From contig JAFNAU010000002.1 in NCBI GenBank assembly GCA_017860335.1, positions 1 through 25,974 on the forward strand: 25,974 bases of DNA, in the 5' to 3' direction. The position numbers and the translations under genes were made by a program. The notes below the pieces were generated by a model. The model ran no database searches, had not been told where the DNA came from, and saw only the letters and a list, made by a program, of their open reading frames with translations. Positions 17,329 to 24,643 of this stretch are shown piece after piece. Each line of letters opens with the position of its first letter. Positions within the stretch are counted from its first letter, which is position 1. Source of the DNA: Bacteroidota bacterium (GTDB taxonomy: Bacteria; Bacteroidota; Bacteroidia; Bacteroidales; Paludibacteraceae).

Positions 17329-18348
17329 TTAGTCCACAAAGGTAATCCAGCCATGTGTATCAGGTTCATCACCGTATTGGATTGCGCGAAGTTTATTGTA
17401 TAGTTTTTCGCTCCATTTGCCGGGTTTGCCATCCTTCGAAATAATGTACGACTTGTTTTCCAGCAGGTCGTCAATGCGTTCAATAGGGCTGATAACAGCT
17501 GCTGTGCCGCATGCTCCGGCTTCTTCGAAGGTAGCCAGTTCTTCTTCTGGAATTGCACGGCGTTCTACTTTCATACCCATTTCTTCAGCCAGAACCATCA
17601 GACTTTTGTTGGTAATGGAGGGCAGGATGGAAGTAGATTTCGGAGTGATGTAGGTATTGTTTTTTATACCGAAGAAATTGGCAGCACCGCATTCATCAAT
17701 ATATTTCTTTTCTTTAGCATCGAGATAGAATACCGCCGAATAGCCCATATCGTGTGCTTTCATGCCGGCTACCATGCTGGCAGCATAATTACCGCCTACT
17801 TTGTAAATTCCGGTGCCAAGCGGCGCAGCGCGATCATATTCGCGCATAATTACGTAGGGTGTGGTAGCAAAACCTCCCTTGAAATAAGGGCCTACAGGAG
17901 TTACAAAAATGATAAATTCGTATTCTTTTGCAGGTTTCACACCTACCTGAGCGCTGGTGCCGATGAGCAAAGGACGAATATAAAGAGATGCTCCCGATTC
18001 GTAAGGCGGAACAAACCGTTCATTCAGTTTAACCACTTTTAAAACAGCTTCTTCAAACATCTCAAGCGGCAGTTTCTCCATCATGATACCTTCACACGAT
18101 GATTGCAGACGTTTGGCATTTTCATCCAGGCGAAATATGCGTATTCTGCCATCTTTTCCTTTGAATGCTTTAAGCCCTTCAAATGCTTCCTGACCATAAT
18201 GCAGGCAGGTTGCTGCCATGTGCATAGTGATGTTTTCATCTGTGCAGGTTCTGATTTCGCCCCAGGCTCCGTCTTTGAAAGTACAGCGTACGTTGTAGTC
18301 GGTTTTCATATAACCGAAACTCAAATTACTCCAGTTTATATTTTCCAT
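17329..18348 (-). CDS. ilvE: Branched-chain amino acid aminotransferase
   Basis: This 339-residue class IV PLP aminotransferase interconverts leucine, isoleucine and valine with their 2-oxo acids using glutamate/2-oxoglutarate in the cytosol. Recognisable blocks are LHYGQEAFEGLKAFKG, FRLDENAKRLQ, the YIRPLLIGTS block, the PLP lysine Lys183 in GTGIYKVGGNYAAS, and ECGAANFFGIK. Length and order match the BCAT2-type subgroup common in Bacteroidota. It lies downstream of the WbqC-like gene on the same strand, separated by 102 bp that contain one arm of an inverted GC-rich repeat. I see no clear own promoter, so it may depend on read-through. Confidence 0.95.
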   Translation of the reverse strand: MENINWSNLSFGYMKTDYNVRCTFKDGAWGEIRTCTDENITMHMAATCLHYGQEAFEGLKAFKGKDGRIRIFRLDENAKRLQSSCEGIMMEKLPLEMFEEAVLKVVKLNERFVPPYESGASLYIRPLLIGTSAQVGVKPAKEYEFIIFVTPVGPYFKGGFATTPYVIMREYDRAAPLGTGIYKVGGNYAASMVAGMKAHDMGYSAVFYLDAKEKKYIDECGAANFFGIKNNTYITPKSTSILPSITNKSLMVLAEEMGMKVERRAIPEEELATFEEAGACGTAAVISPIERIDDLLENKSYIISKDGKPGKWSEKLYNKLRAIQYGDEPDTHGWITFVD

Positions 18349-18361
18349 AAAATTTAATTAT

Positions 18362-18388
18362 CTGCCCCCTAATCCCCTGAAGGAGGAA
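18362..18388 (-). repeat. GC-rich 27-bp repeat, left arm of an inverted pair
   Basis: The core CCCCTAATCCCCTGAAGG (18366-18383) recurs in inverted orientation at 18483-18500; the full 27-bp arms agree at 25 of 27 positions. The arm is itself partly palindromic (CCCCT...AAGGRGG) and stands out from AT-rich flanks. It lies 14-40 nt upstream of the ilvE start. It resembles short dispersed intergenic repeats known in Bacteroidota; copy number in this genome is unknown. Confidence 0.7.
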
Positions 18389-18450
18389 AAGAGAGCGTTT
18401 ATGATTTTATTTATTTTGTAAAGAATTATTTATTTTATATATCGAAATTT

Positions 18451-19173
18451 CTAAGACCACTGATTTTTCATCACATATTCCCCCTTCAGGGGATTAGGGG
18501 CCAGTTGTGAGATAATAACTATACTTTCATTCCCCATATTGAACAACAAATCAATAATACTTAAATCCTGCCGGAAACCAAATTTATTCTCAAAGACCTG
18601 ATAATAGGGCTTTGTGATAAAAACCGGCGTTTTTTTCGGATGAATTGTGTCCCGCATATCAACCGCTGTTGAGTACTTCACTTCAAATTTTTCAGTCAGT
18701 TTGATTTTGGGTGAAATATCCAGCAAATTGATTATCAAAGTTAACAATTCAAGATTGTAATCCCAAAGAAAAGTATATTTATTTTCAAAAAATATACGAA
18801 AATCATCCTGGTAATACTCAAAAAACGGACTGTTCATATAAGCCGACGTTATTGCACGCCAGTGTATCTGTTGCCAGTTACCATGCGATGATATTCTTAC
18901 ATCACGAATGTTGCTTTTTGTTCCGCTTTCGCTTTCTACAGGAATGCTTAGGATTTCAACTCCGTTGGCAGTGGCTATTCTGCATCGATTCCGGTAAGTT
19001 TGCTTCAGGTAATTTTCGCATCCCTCCAGCAATACATCATCTGCCCGACACATGGCTGTAAAAAATGAAACGGGCGGGAGATAAGCTGTCGACAACAATA
19101 CCGTCCTTTTTCCCGTTTCCCGAAAATCCGGAAGGTTGTCGTTAGATACCGCGAAATTATTATCTGCTTGCAT
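18451..19173 (-). CDS. WbqC-like family protein with repeat-derived C-terminus
   Basis: This 240-residue protein resembles the WbqC family, found in O-antigen loci and beside lepB in Bacteroidales. Its biochemical role is uncertain. Visible blocks are LLSTAYLPPVSFFTAM, ENYLKQTYRNRCRIATANG, LSIPV, DVRISSHGNWQQIHWRAITSAYMNSPFF and LWDYNLELL. I start at ATG 19173 (MQADNNFAV). It overlaps the end of lepB by 14 bp, and a longer upstream frame would run far into lepB. The last 17 residues (LAPNPLKGEYVMKNQWS) lie outside the family pattern. The first nine of them are exactly encoded by a 27-bp GC-rich repeat, so the native stop seems to have been replaced. It is part of the aroB-dapB-lepB transcription unit. 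Confidence 0.82.
   Translation of the reverse strand: MQADNNFAVSNDNLPDFRETGKRTVLLSTAYLPPVSFFTAMCRADDVLLEGCENYLKQTYRNRCRIATANGVEILSIPVESESGTKSNIRDVRISSHGNWQQIHWRAITSAYMNSPFFEYYQDDFRIFFENKYTFLWDYNLELLTLIINLLDISPKIKLTEKFEVKYSTAVDMRDTIHPKKTPVFITKPYYQVFENKFGFRQDLSIIDLLFNMGNESIVIISQLAPNPLKGEYVMKNQWS
18478..18504 (+). repeat. GC-rich 27-bp repeat, right arm, inside the WbqC-like reading frame
   Basis: This is the inverted partner of the arm at 18362-18388, with a 89-bp AT-rich spacer between them. It is read in frame by the WbqC-like gene as LAPNPLKGE. Two inverted arms of this size resemble a REPIN or a small non-autonomous element. Confidence 0.7.
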
Positions 19174-20572
19174 CCTTAAAAAATCTGTCCCAGCGAATTT
19201 TTCCTCCAAAGAGTGATTTATCCTTGTTGAGTGAAAGCCACACAAACATCGGTCGTCCCACAATATGATCCTCCGGAACAAATCCCCAGTAGCGAGAATC
19301 GGCCGATTTGTGACGGTTGTCACCCATCATCCAGTAGTAATTCATCTTAAACTTGTAACTGGTAGCAGGTTGGTCATTGATAAAGATCTGACCATTCTTT
19401 AATTCCAGCTTGTTTTTTTCATACACGCGAATGATGCGTTCATAAATAGGCAGATTGGCTATGGTGAGTTTCAGCACAGCTCCCGCTTTTGGAATGTAAA
19501 TCGGACCATAGTTGTCGCGCGACCAGTTATAGGTATTGCCAAGCGGAAAAGTATGATCTTCCATCAGAACTCCGGAAGGTTCAATAACCAGTTTTACAAC
19601 TCCCCGGGTACTTTGCATTTTTTTGTAAGACTCTTCAGTCAACGGAAAATTGTAAACGGGTAAATTTGGATTTAAACCGAGTGTGCTTATTAAACCTCCT
19701 GCCTGCGAATTATCCAATAAAATACGATCTTCCTTGCTGATATTCAATCCGTCAAGTACTTCGTCGGTCAGACGCGTTCCGTCGGTTTGCACGAAGTAAT
19801 TGTATTGAATTCCCGGAAAATGTTCCTGTGGCTTGCCATTGACGATTATCTGATTGTTTTTTACTTCCAGCCAGTCACCGGCAATACCTACACATCGTTT
19901 TACATAGTTTTCACGGCGGTCAACAGGGCGGTAAACAATCTCGCCGAAAATATCGGTACGCGAACGTACAACATCCCTGCCATACAGGAAACACAGGGTG
20001 TAATAATCCGGATTTTGTTGTTTTACACAAACGGTATCGCCGGTAGGGAAATTGAACACGACAATATCGTTTCGTTCCAGTTTGTCGGTACCTTTCAGTC
20101 GTTTGTATTCCCATTGCGGCTTTTCGATAAACGATTTTGAATTGAGAATGGGGAAGGTATGCTGCACCAGCGGAAACGAAAGGGGCGTCATCGGTACGCG
20201 CGGTCCGAAGCTGGCTTTGCTTACTGCCAGAAAATCACCAACCAGCAGCGATTTCTCGAGCGAAGAGGTGGGTATCTGATAGTTCTGAAACAAATAGGTG
20301 TGAATAAAGTACACGGCTACCAATGCGAATACAATAGCATCCACCCAGCTCATAACAGAGAGCACCGTTTTATTCTTTGATTTTTTCCACCATGTCCATG
20401 GAATAATTTTAGTAATATAAACATCGAAAATAAAGGGCCATAGCAACAGCCACCAGAAATTGCCTACCCAGGCAATAAAGAGTATGTAAATAAGGCTCCA
20501 GATGGTGCATTTAACCCACTGTTTTGCAGGTTTTTTCAACCGGGATGCAAATGTTTGTTTTTCTGAGTTCAT
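19160..20572 (-). CDS. lepB: Signal peptidase I (large Bacteroidota form)
   Basis: This 470-residue leader peptidase cleaves signal peptides of exported proteins at the outer face of the inner membrane. N-terminal hydrophobic helices (about 25-60 and 72-93) precede the catalytic Ser104 in QIPTSSLEKSLLVGDF and Lys225 in NYVKRCVGIAGD. The box E motif MMGDNRHKSADSRYWGFVP is near the C-terminus. It is much longer than the roughly 324-residue E. coli enzyme because of a long insert between box D (after Lys225) and box E, as is usual for Bacteroidota. It follows dapB by 52 bp and overlaps the WbqC-like gene by 14 bp, an arrangement I recognise from Bacteroidales genomes. Confidence 0.95.
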   Translation of the reverse strand: MNSEKQTFASRLKKPAKQWVKCTIWSLIYILFIAWVGNFWWLLLWPFIFDVYITKIIPWTWWKKSKNKTVLSVMSWVDAIVFALVAVYFIHTYLFQNYQIPTSSLEKSLLVGDFLAVSKASFGPRVPMTPLSFPLVQHTFPILNSKSFIEKPQWEYKRLKGTDKLERNDIVVFNFPTGDTVCVKQQNPDYYTLCFLYGRDVVRSRTDIFGEIVYRPVDRRENYVKRCVGIAGDWLEVKNNQIIVNGKPQEHFPGIQYNYFVQTDGTRLTDEVLDGLNISKEDRILLDNSQAGGLISTLGLNPNLPVYNFPLTEESYKKMQSTRGVVKLVIEPSGVLMEDHTFPLGNTYNWSRDNYGPIYIPKAGAVLKLTIANLPIYERIIRVYEKNKLELKNGQIFINDQPATSYKFKMNYYWMMGDNRHKSADSRYWGFVPEDHIVGRPMFVWLSLNKDKSLFGGKIRWDRFFKDASR

Positions 20573-20624
20573 ACTGAATTATAAATATGATTTTTATTAA
20601 ATAATGCTATTTGAATTATTGATT

Positions 20625-21341
20625 TCAGAATTTAAGCATATCATTCATGCCTAAAAACCCTTTTTTGCCACAGGTAAATTCGGCAGCCAGTACGGCACCG
20701 AGCGCAAAACCTTCCCGGCTTTTTGCATCGTGTGTAATTTCTATGATGTCGGCAACGGATTCATAACGGATGGTGTGAATGCCCGGAACCTGTCCTTCAC
20801 GAATAGATTTGATGGCAAGTTCATTGTCATTTTGTTGTATCTCTTTTACCCAGCCTGATTTACGGTCAATATTGTCAAGAATTCCTTCGGCCAGTGTAAT
20901 CGCAGTGCCCGATGGAGCATCAAGTTTCTGTGTATGATGTACTTCTGTCATTTCTACGTTATATTCCGGAAACTGGTTCATGATTTTAGCCAGGTACTTG
21001 TTTACTGCCATGAATATATTTACACCGAGACTAAAGTTGGACGACCAAAAGAGTGTATATCCGTTTTTAAGAACGTCAGCTTTCACTTTTTCCTGTTGAT
21101 CAGCCCAGCCGGTTGTGCCTGATACTACTGCTACACCAGCCTCAAATGCCTGTTGATAATTGTCAAGGGCAACTTTCGGAATGGTAAATTCGATGGCTAC
21201 ATCAGCGCTTTTGAATGCTTCCGATTTAAAATCCTGCCGGTTGTCAACGTCAATGATTGAAACTATTTCGTGTCCGCGTTCGAGAGCAATCCGTTCTATG
21301 ATTTTGCCCATTTTCCCGTATCCTATTAATGCTATTTTCAT
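20625..21341 (-). CDS. dapB: 4-hydroxy-tetrahydrodipicolinate reductase
   Basis: DapB (238 residues) reduces 4-hydroxy-tetrahydrodipicolinate with NAD(P)H in lysine and diaminopimelate synthesis. The N-terminal dinucleotide motif is IALIGYGKMGKIIE. The C-terminal domain has the catalytic HHTQKLDAPSGTA block (His135-His136, Lys139). Length is slightly short relative to the E. coli enzyme (273), as in other Bacteroidota. It lies 44 bp downstream of the CoA-binding protein gene and 52 bp upstream of lepB, all on the minus strand, so the set is probably one operon starting at aroB. Its product feeds both lysine and peptidoglycan. Confidence 0.96.
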   Translation of the reverse strand: MKIALIGYGKMGKIIERIALERGHEIVSIIDVDNRQDFKSEAFKSADVAIEFTIPKVALDNYQQAFEAGVAVVSGTTGWADQQEKVKADVLKNGYTLFWSSNFSLGVNIFMAVNKYLAKIMNQFPEYNVEMTEVHHTQKLDAPSGTAITLAEGILDNIDRKSGWVKEIQQNDNELAIKSIREGQVPGIHTIRYESVADIIEITHDAKSREGFALGAVLAAEFTCGKKGFLGMNDMLKF

Positions 21342-21385
21342 TTTCTATATTTTTCTAAAAGAATAATGGTGAATAATTGTTTTCA

Positions 21386-21742
21386 TCAGAATTGGTTCGT
21401 GCCAAGCAATACTAGAGTACAAGCTATTTCGCATTGAATACCATTTGCTTCGAGCAACTGAACAAATTCCGGATTTTCAGTTCCGGGATTGAAAATCACA
21501 CGCCGCGGTTTCAGAGAAACGATATAATTGTAGTACTCCGATTGATGCTGTGCCCCAACATATAGCGTTACCGTATCAATGGATTCAAAGTCCTTTTTTT
21601 CTGTCTGTATTTTTTTCCCGAATATCTCATCAGATCTCCGGCCAAGTAATTCAATTTCATGTTCGTGAGCAAGTAATCGTTCGGCAGCTTTGTATGAATA
21701 CCGTTCTGGGTTGTTGCTTGCACCGATTATTAAAGTCTTCAT
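21386..21742 (-). CDS. Small CoA-binding domain protein (YccU-like)
   Basis: This 118-residue single-domain Rossmann protein begins MKTLIIGASNNPERYSYKAAERL. It has LGRRSDEIFGKKI, DTVTLYVGAQHQSEYYNYI, RRVIFNPGTENPEFVQLL and GIQCEIACTLVLL, the pattern of the CoA_binding_2 family. Members bind CoA in vitro, but their physiological role is unclear. The ATG at 21742 is preferred to the in-frame TTG at 21748. It sits 33 bp after aroB and 44 bp before dapB in the minus-strand unit. Confidence 0.85.
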   Translation of the reverse strand: MKTLIIGASNNPERYSYKAAERLLAHEHEIELLGRRSDEIFGKKIQTEKKDFESIDTVTLYVGAQHQSEYYNYIVSLKPRRVIFNPGTENPEFVQLLEANGIQCEIACTLVLLGTNQF

Positions 21743-21775
21743 CTTCAAGGTTTACTTGTAATATGGTTTCAGTTA

Positions 21776-22825
21776 TCAGTTAAACAAAATATCCAGACAT
21801 TCAAATATTTCTTCCCTGGTGGCTGTCTGATTGATGCGAATTTCACCTGCTCCGGAGAGCAACGTGAAATTTATTTCATTGTTGTCATTTTTTTTGTCGT
21901 GCATCATTAATTCAAGCACTGCATCATAATCGGTACAATCGCAGCTGAAACTGCCATAGTTTTCCAGTACGAAATATCTGTATTTCAATAAATCATCTTT
22001 GGGAAAGCCAAGTTTCATATATGACAAATACAGTTCGCACACCAGTCCGTAGGCCACCGCATAGCCGTGCAGCAGCGGTTTCTCCGTTTTGTGCGAGAGT
22101 GTTTCGAATGCATGTCCGAAGGTGTGTCCCAAATTCAGTGCTTTGCGAATTCCCTGTTCGGTGGGATCTTCTTCAACAATACGTTGTTTTATGGCAATAT
22201 TATCTGCCAGCAGCTTTTTCAGATTGTCAAAGTCAACGTTTTCAAAATCGAAACTCAGCACCTTGTTCCAGGCTACCGGCGAATCAATCAACGCGTGTTT
22301 TACCATTTCGGCGTAGCCGGAACGAAAATTCCGGGCATCGAGCGTACGGAAGAAATCAACGTTAACCAGCACGGTATCAGCCGGAGAAAATACCCCGATT
22401 TCATTTTTCAGTCCCAGAAAGTTAATCCCTGTTTTACCTCCAGTTGCGGCATCAACGGCACCAAGCAGGGTAGTAGGGATGTTTATATAACTCATCCCGC
22501 GTTTAAATGTTGATGCGGTAAAACCACCAATATCGGTAATCATACCTCCTCCCAGATTTATCATCAGCGATTTGCGGTTAGCGCCGTGCTCACTCAGAAA
22601 AGACCATATTTTAATAGCAGATTCAATTGTTTTATGGGAGTCGCCGTGTTCTATCGTGATTATCTGGCTGTTTCTTGCATTTGCACATTCAAGTACTGTG
22701 GGTAAGCAGAACTTTTCGGCATGATCATCTGTTAGTATGAAAATTTTATTATCTTGCCACTTGTTCAGGAGTTGAGTGAGTTCAGCAGTAAAATCGGAAG
22801 TTATAATGGTTTTTGATTCCCTCAT
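21776..22825 (-). CDS. aroB: 3-dehydroquinate synthase
   Basis: AroB (349 residues) converts DAHP to 3-dehydroquinate, step two of the shikimate pathway, using NAD and a divalent metal in the cytosol. Seen motifs include the NAD-site LMINLGGGMITDIGGFTAS, TLLGAVDAATGGKTGINFLGLKN, the metal-binding KHALIDSP and LNLGHTFGHAFE (two His), and the HGYAVAYG block. Length is normal. It is the first gene of the minus-strand unit that continues through dapB, lepB and the WbqC-like gene, with a -7 box 19-26 nt upstream. The arsR operon diverges on the other side of a 177-bp intergenic region. Confidence 0.96.
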   Translation of the reverse strand: MRESKTIITSDFTAELTQLLNKWQDNKIFILTDDHAEKFCLPTVLECANARNSQIITIEHGDSHKTIESAIKIWSFLSEHGANRKSLMINLGGGMITDIGGFTASTFKRGMSYINIPTTLLGAVDAATGGKTGINFLGLKNEIGVFSPADTVLVNVDFFRTLDARNFRSGYAEMVKHALIDSPVAWNKVLSFDFENVDFDNLKKLLADNIAIKQRIVEEDPTEQGIRKALNLGHTFGHAFETLSHKTEKPLLHGYAVAYGLVCELYLSYMKLGFPKDDLLKYRYFVLENYGSFSCDCTDYDAVLELMMHDKKNDNNEINFTLLSGAGEIRINQTATREEIFECLDILFN

Positions 22826-22843
22826 CGCGTTTTATTTAGCACA

Positions 22844-22851
22844 CAAAGATA
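22844..22851 (-). promoter_or_regulatory. -7 box for the aroB unit
   Basis: On the minus strand TATCTTTG matches TAnnTTTG, and the aroB ATG follows 18 nt later. No strong -33 TTTG is seen. Confidence 0.55.
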
Positions 22852-22953
22852 CATTATTTCTTAAAATTATCTTTTTATTTAGTCTGAAAATTAGCCGCTT
22901 TTATGCATATAACGGCAAATTGGAAAAGAAACTATTAAAAAAACTAAAATAAT

Positions 22954-22985
22954 TTTGAAAACATGAATATATGTTCATATATTTG
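22954..22985 (+). promoter_or_regulatory. Promoter of the arsR operon with embedded ArsR/SmtB-type operator
   Basis: TTTG at 22954-22957 and TATATTTG at 22978-22985 are spaced by 20 nt, a good Bacteroidota -33/-7 pair. Between them, at 22963-22978, ATGAATATATGTTCAT is a 16-bp palindrome with a single mismatched pair. It resembles ArsR/SmtB operators (TGAA...TTCA arms). It overlaps the first base of the -7 box, so binding would block transcription. Autoregulation is inferred. Confidence 0.75.
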
Positions 22986-23002
22986 CAGAAAATTATTCGA
23001 AT

Positions 23003-23296
23003 ATGACACAGGAAAATTCAGTAAAAATGGAAGAGGCTGCTTATATGTTAAGAGCCATATCGAATTGTACACGTTTGCAGGTAATTGCAGCTTTGTCCGA
23101 TAAAGACGAACTGAGCGTATCTCAGTTGCAGGAGGCATTGAGTTGCGAACAGTCGTTGCTCTCGCATCACCTCACCGATATGCGTGCCAAGGGAGTCTTG
23201 AATTGCAGGCGTGAAGGTAAAAACTGCTATTATTCGCTCAAAAACAAGCAGATAATTCAAATTCTGAATTGCATTAATTCGTGCAATTGTAACTGA
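23003..23296 (+). CDS. ArsR/SmtB-family winged-helix regulator
   Basis: This 97-residue dimeric repressor family member has a typical helix-turn-helix (ELSVSQLQEALSCEQSLLSHHLTDMRAKGVLNCRREGKNCYYSL) with wing and a short C-terminal helix. It is cysteine-rich: positions 22, 48, 68, 75, 90, 94 and 96. It lacks the classic ELCVCDL metal site of ArsR/CadC (here ELSVSQL), so a sensor using Cys48, Cys68/75 and the C-terminal CINSCNCN tail is possible. The ligand could be a metal or an oxidant/persulfide and is not determined. It is the first gene of an operon of small Cys-bearing proteins and would control it through the palindrome at 22963-22978. Confidence 0.9.
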   Translation: MTQENSVKMEEAAYMLRAISNCTRLQVIAALSDKDELSVSQLQEALSCEQSLLSHHLTDMRAKGVLNCRREGKNCYYSLKNKQIIQILNCINSCNCN

Positions 23297-23329
23297 TGAA
23301 TGTAATACGGATATTATAAATTATAACAG

Positions 23330-23527
23330 ATGGTTCAATTTCTAAAAAAACACCTGATCGGGCTAATCGGAATACTGGCGGGAGCTGCCGGAGGATATTT
23401 ATACTATTATTTTATCGGATGTGCGTCAGGTACTTGTCCTATTACTTCCAATCCATACATCAGTGTATTGTATGGAGCGCTCATGGGTTTCTTGTTGTTC
23501 GACCTGTTTAAGAAAAAAGAAAAATGA
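23330..23527 (+). CDS. DUF6132-like small membrane protein
   Basis: This 65-residue protein has two hydrophobic helices (about 8-29 and 43-60) joined by a short loop GCASGTCPITSNP with Cys31 and Cys36. The loop and the YGALMG segment fit the DUF6132 family, of unknown function. By the positive-inside rule (KKH at the N-terminus, KKKEK at the C-terminus) both ends would be cytosolic and the cysteine loop would face the periplasm. It lies 33 bp after arsR. Its TGA overlaps the ATG of the next gene by 3 bases, so translation is coupled. Confidence 0.75.
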   Translation: MVQFLKKHLIGLIGILAGAAGGYLYYYFIGCASGTCPITSNPYISVLYGALMGFLLFDLFKKKEK

Positions 23528-23775
23528 AACAAATGAAAGAATACTTCAAAACCTGGGATTTTGCCCGTTGGTTCAAACTTGGTTTAGCTCTTGCAATGGG
23601 ATTAGCCTATATTTTTGGCAGCGGAAGCATCTTTCTGTTCGGATCGTTGTTTTTTTCGGTGCAGGCATTGTTTAATATCGGGTGCGGATGTGCCACCGGC
23701 AACTGTGCAACATCAGTGCGGAAAGACGACAAGCAGGTAAATTACGACATTGAAGAATATAAACCAAACAAGTAA
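23524..23775 (+). CDS. Small membrane protein with CxC-x4-C motif, unknown function
   Basis: This 83-residue protein has two hydrophobic stretches (about 18-31 and 35-52). They are followed by NIGCGCATGNCATS with Cys54, Cys56 and Cys61, and a charged tail. I do not recognise the family with certainty; it recalls the small YgaP/DUF2892-like membrane proteins. The cysteine set sits just after the second helix, near the membrane surface. The start ATG overlaps the stop of the DUF6132-like gene (ATGA arrangement); a second in-frame ATG lies three codons further. The context of ArsR, DUF6132, an HMA-like protein and thioredoxin points to thiol, sulfur or metal handling, by inference only. Confidence 0.7.
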   Translation: MKQMKEYFKTWDFARWFKLGLALAMGLAYIFGSGSIFLFGSLFFSVQALFNIGCGCATGNCATSVRKDDKQVNYDIEEYKPNK

Positions 23776-23780
23776 AAACA

Positions 23781-24014
23781 ATGTACAGCACATTTCATGT
23801 CAACGGTGACGGATGTCTGACCTGTAATAATCAGGTGTTGAAGAAAATTGGAAATTTGCAGGGAGTTTTTGGTGCAGAAATAGACCGCTACAAAGGTGAA
23901 GTGGTGGTGACCCACACCGAAGAAGTAAGCCGCGAAATGATTGAAAAAACCCTGAACGAACTCGGTTTTTTTGAAGAAAACAACAACGAAAATAATTGCG
24001 AAATTAACGCCTAA
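23781..24014 (+). CDS. Small HMA-like CxxC protein
   Basis: This 77-residue protein begins MYSTFHVNGDGCLTCNNQVLKK. Cys12-x2-Cys15 is placed as in heavy-metal-associated (ferredoxin-like) domains (GMxCxxC). The beta-alpha-beta pattern follows: LQGVFGAEIDRYKGEVVVTHTEEVSREMIEKTLNELGF. No signal peptide or membrane helix is visible, so it should be cytosolic. The usual Met before the first Cys is changed (GDGCLTC), so metal binding is plausible but unproven; a thiol or sulfur carrier role is an alternative. An extra Cys73 lies in the Asn/Glu-rich tail. It starts 5 bp after the preceding gene. Confidence 0.72.
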   Translation: MYSTFHVNGDGCLTCNNQVLKKIGNLQGVFGAEIDRYKGEVVVTHTEEVSREMIEKTLNELGFFEENNNENNCEINA

Positions 24015-24032
24015 AAAATAAAAAATAAACAG

Positions 24033-24548
24033 ATGAAAAAACTAGCATTAGCAACCACTTTACTGGTGTCTTTAGCCATAGTTTCCTGTGCCGGAACAAG
24101 TAAAGAAAAGGAGAAAAAAGGTACAGCAACAGTTCAAACTGAAACAAAAAAAGTAGAAAATAATAAAACTGAAACTAAAAAAATGGGAACAATTCATTTA
24201 ACAAAAGAAGAATTTCTTAAAAAAGTAGTAAACTACGAAACCAATTCGAAAGAATGGAAATACCTGGGCGATAAGCCCTGTCTGATAGACTTTTATGCCG
24301 ACTGGTGCGGACCATGCAAAGTAGTGGCTCCGATCCTGGAAGAACTTGCAACTGAGTACGAAGGTCAGATTTATATTTATAAGATTAATACCGAAGAGGA
24401 ACAGGAACTTGCAGCTGCTTTCGGTATCCGCAGTATTCCTTCACTTCTGTTCGTTCCGATGAATGAAGCGCCTCAAATGGCTCAGGGAGCACTTCCTAAA
24501 ACCAATCTGAAAGAAGCAATTGATAATGTGCTATTGAAAAAGAAATAA
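24033..24548 (+). CDS. Thioredoxin-fold lipoprotein
   Basis: This 171-residue protein has a lipobox LAIVSC (Cys19), so it is predicted to be lipidated and envelope-anchored. A Lys/Thr/Glu-rich linker (about 21-51) follows, then a thioredoxin domain with DFYADWCGPCKVVAP (Cys92, Cys95) and cis-Pro IRSIPSLLF. An additional Cys83 precedes the active site. WCGPC is the classic thioredoxin motif, which suggests a disulfide reductase or thiol relay outside the cytosol. It is the last gene of the arsR-led operon, 18 bp after the HMA-like gene, and is followed by a strong terminator. An internal ATG at residue 51, just before the domain, could give a cytosolic form. Confidence 0.88.
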   Translation: MKKLALATTLLVSLAIVSCAGTSKEKEKKGTATVQTETKKVENNKTETKKMGTIHLTKEEFLKKVVNYETNSKEWKYLGDKPCLIDFYADWCGPCKVVAPILEELATEYEGQIYIYKINTEEEQELAAAFGIRSIPSLLFVPMNEAPQMAQGALPKTNLKEAIDNVLLKKK

Positions 24549-24566
24549 AGTTTGATAATATGGTTG

Positions 24567-24617
24567 AAATCCGGTTGCATGATTGTTTGTGAAAATGATT
24601 ACCAACCGGATTTTTTT
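24567..24617 (+). terminator. Rho-independent terminator of the arsR operon
   Basis: AAATCCGGTTG pairs perfectly with CAACCGGATTT (11 bp) over a 25-nt loop, and the stem runs into seven T. It marks the end of the operon after the thioredoxin gene. Confidence 0.8.
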
Positions 24618-24643
24618 ATTCACTATCATTAAAACATAATCGA

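Noticed and set aside
18874..19323. Longer WbqC-like start upstream at 19323
   Set aside because: It would extend 50 codons into lepB without family similarity; the ATG at 19173 fits the family and the overlap pattern.
22067..22513. 148-codon plus-strand frame inside aroB
   Set aside because: Fully antisense to a confidently identified aroB; no domain.
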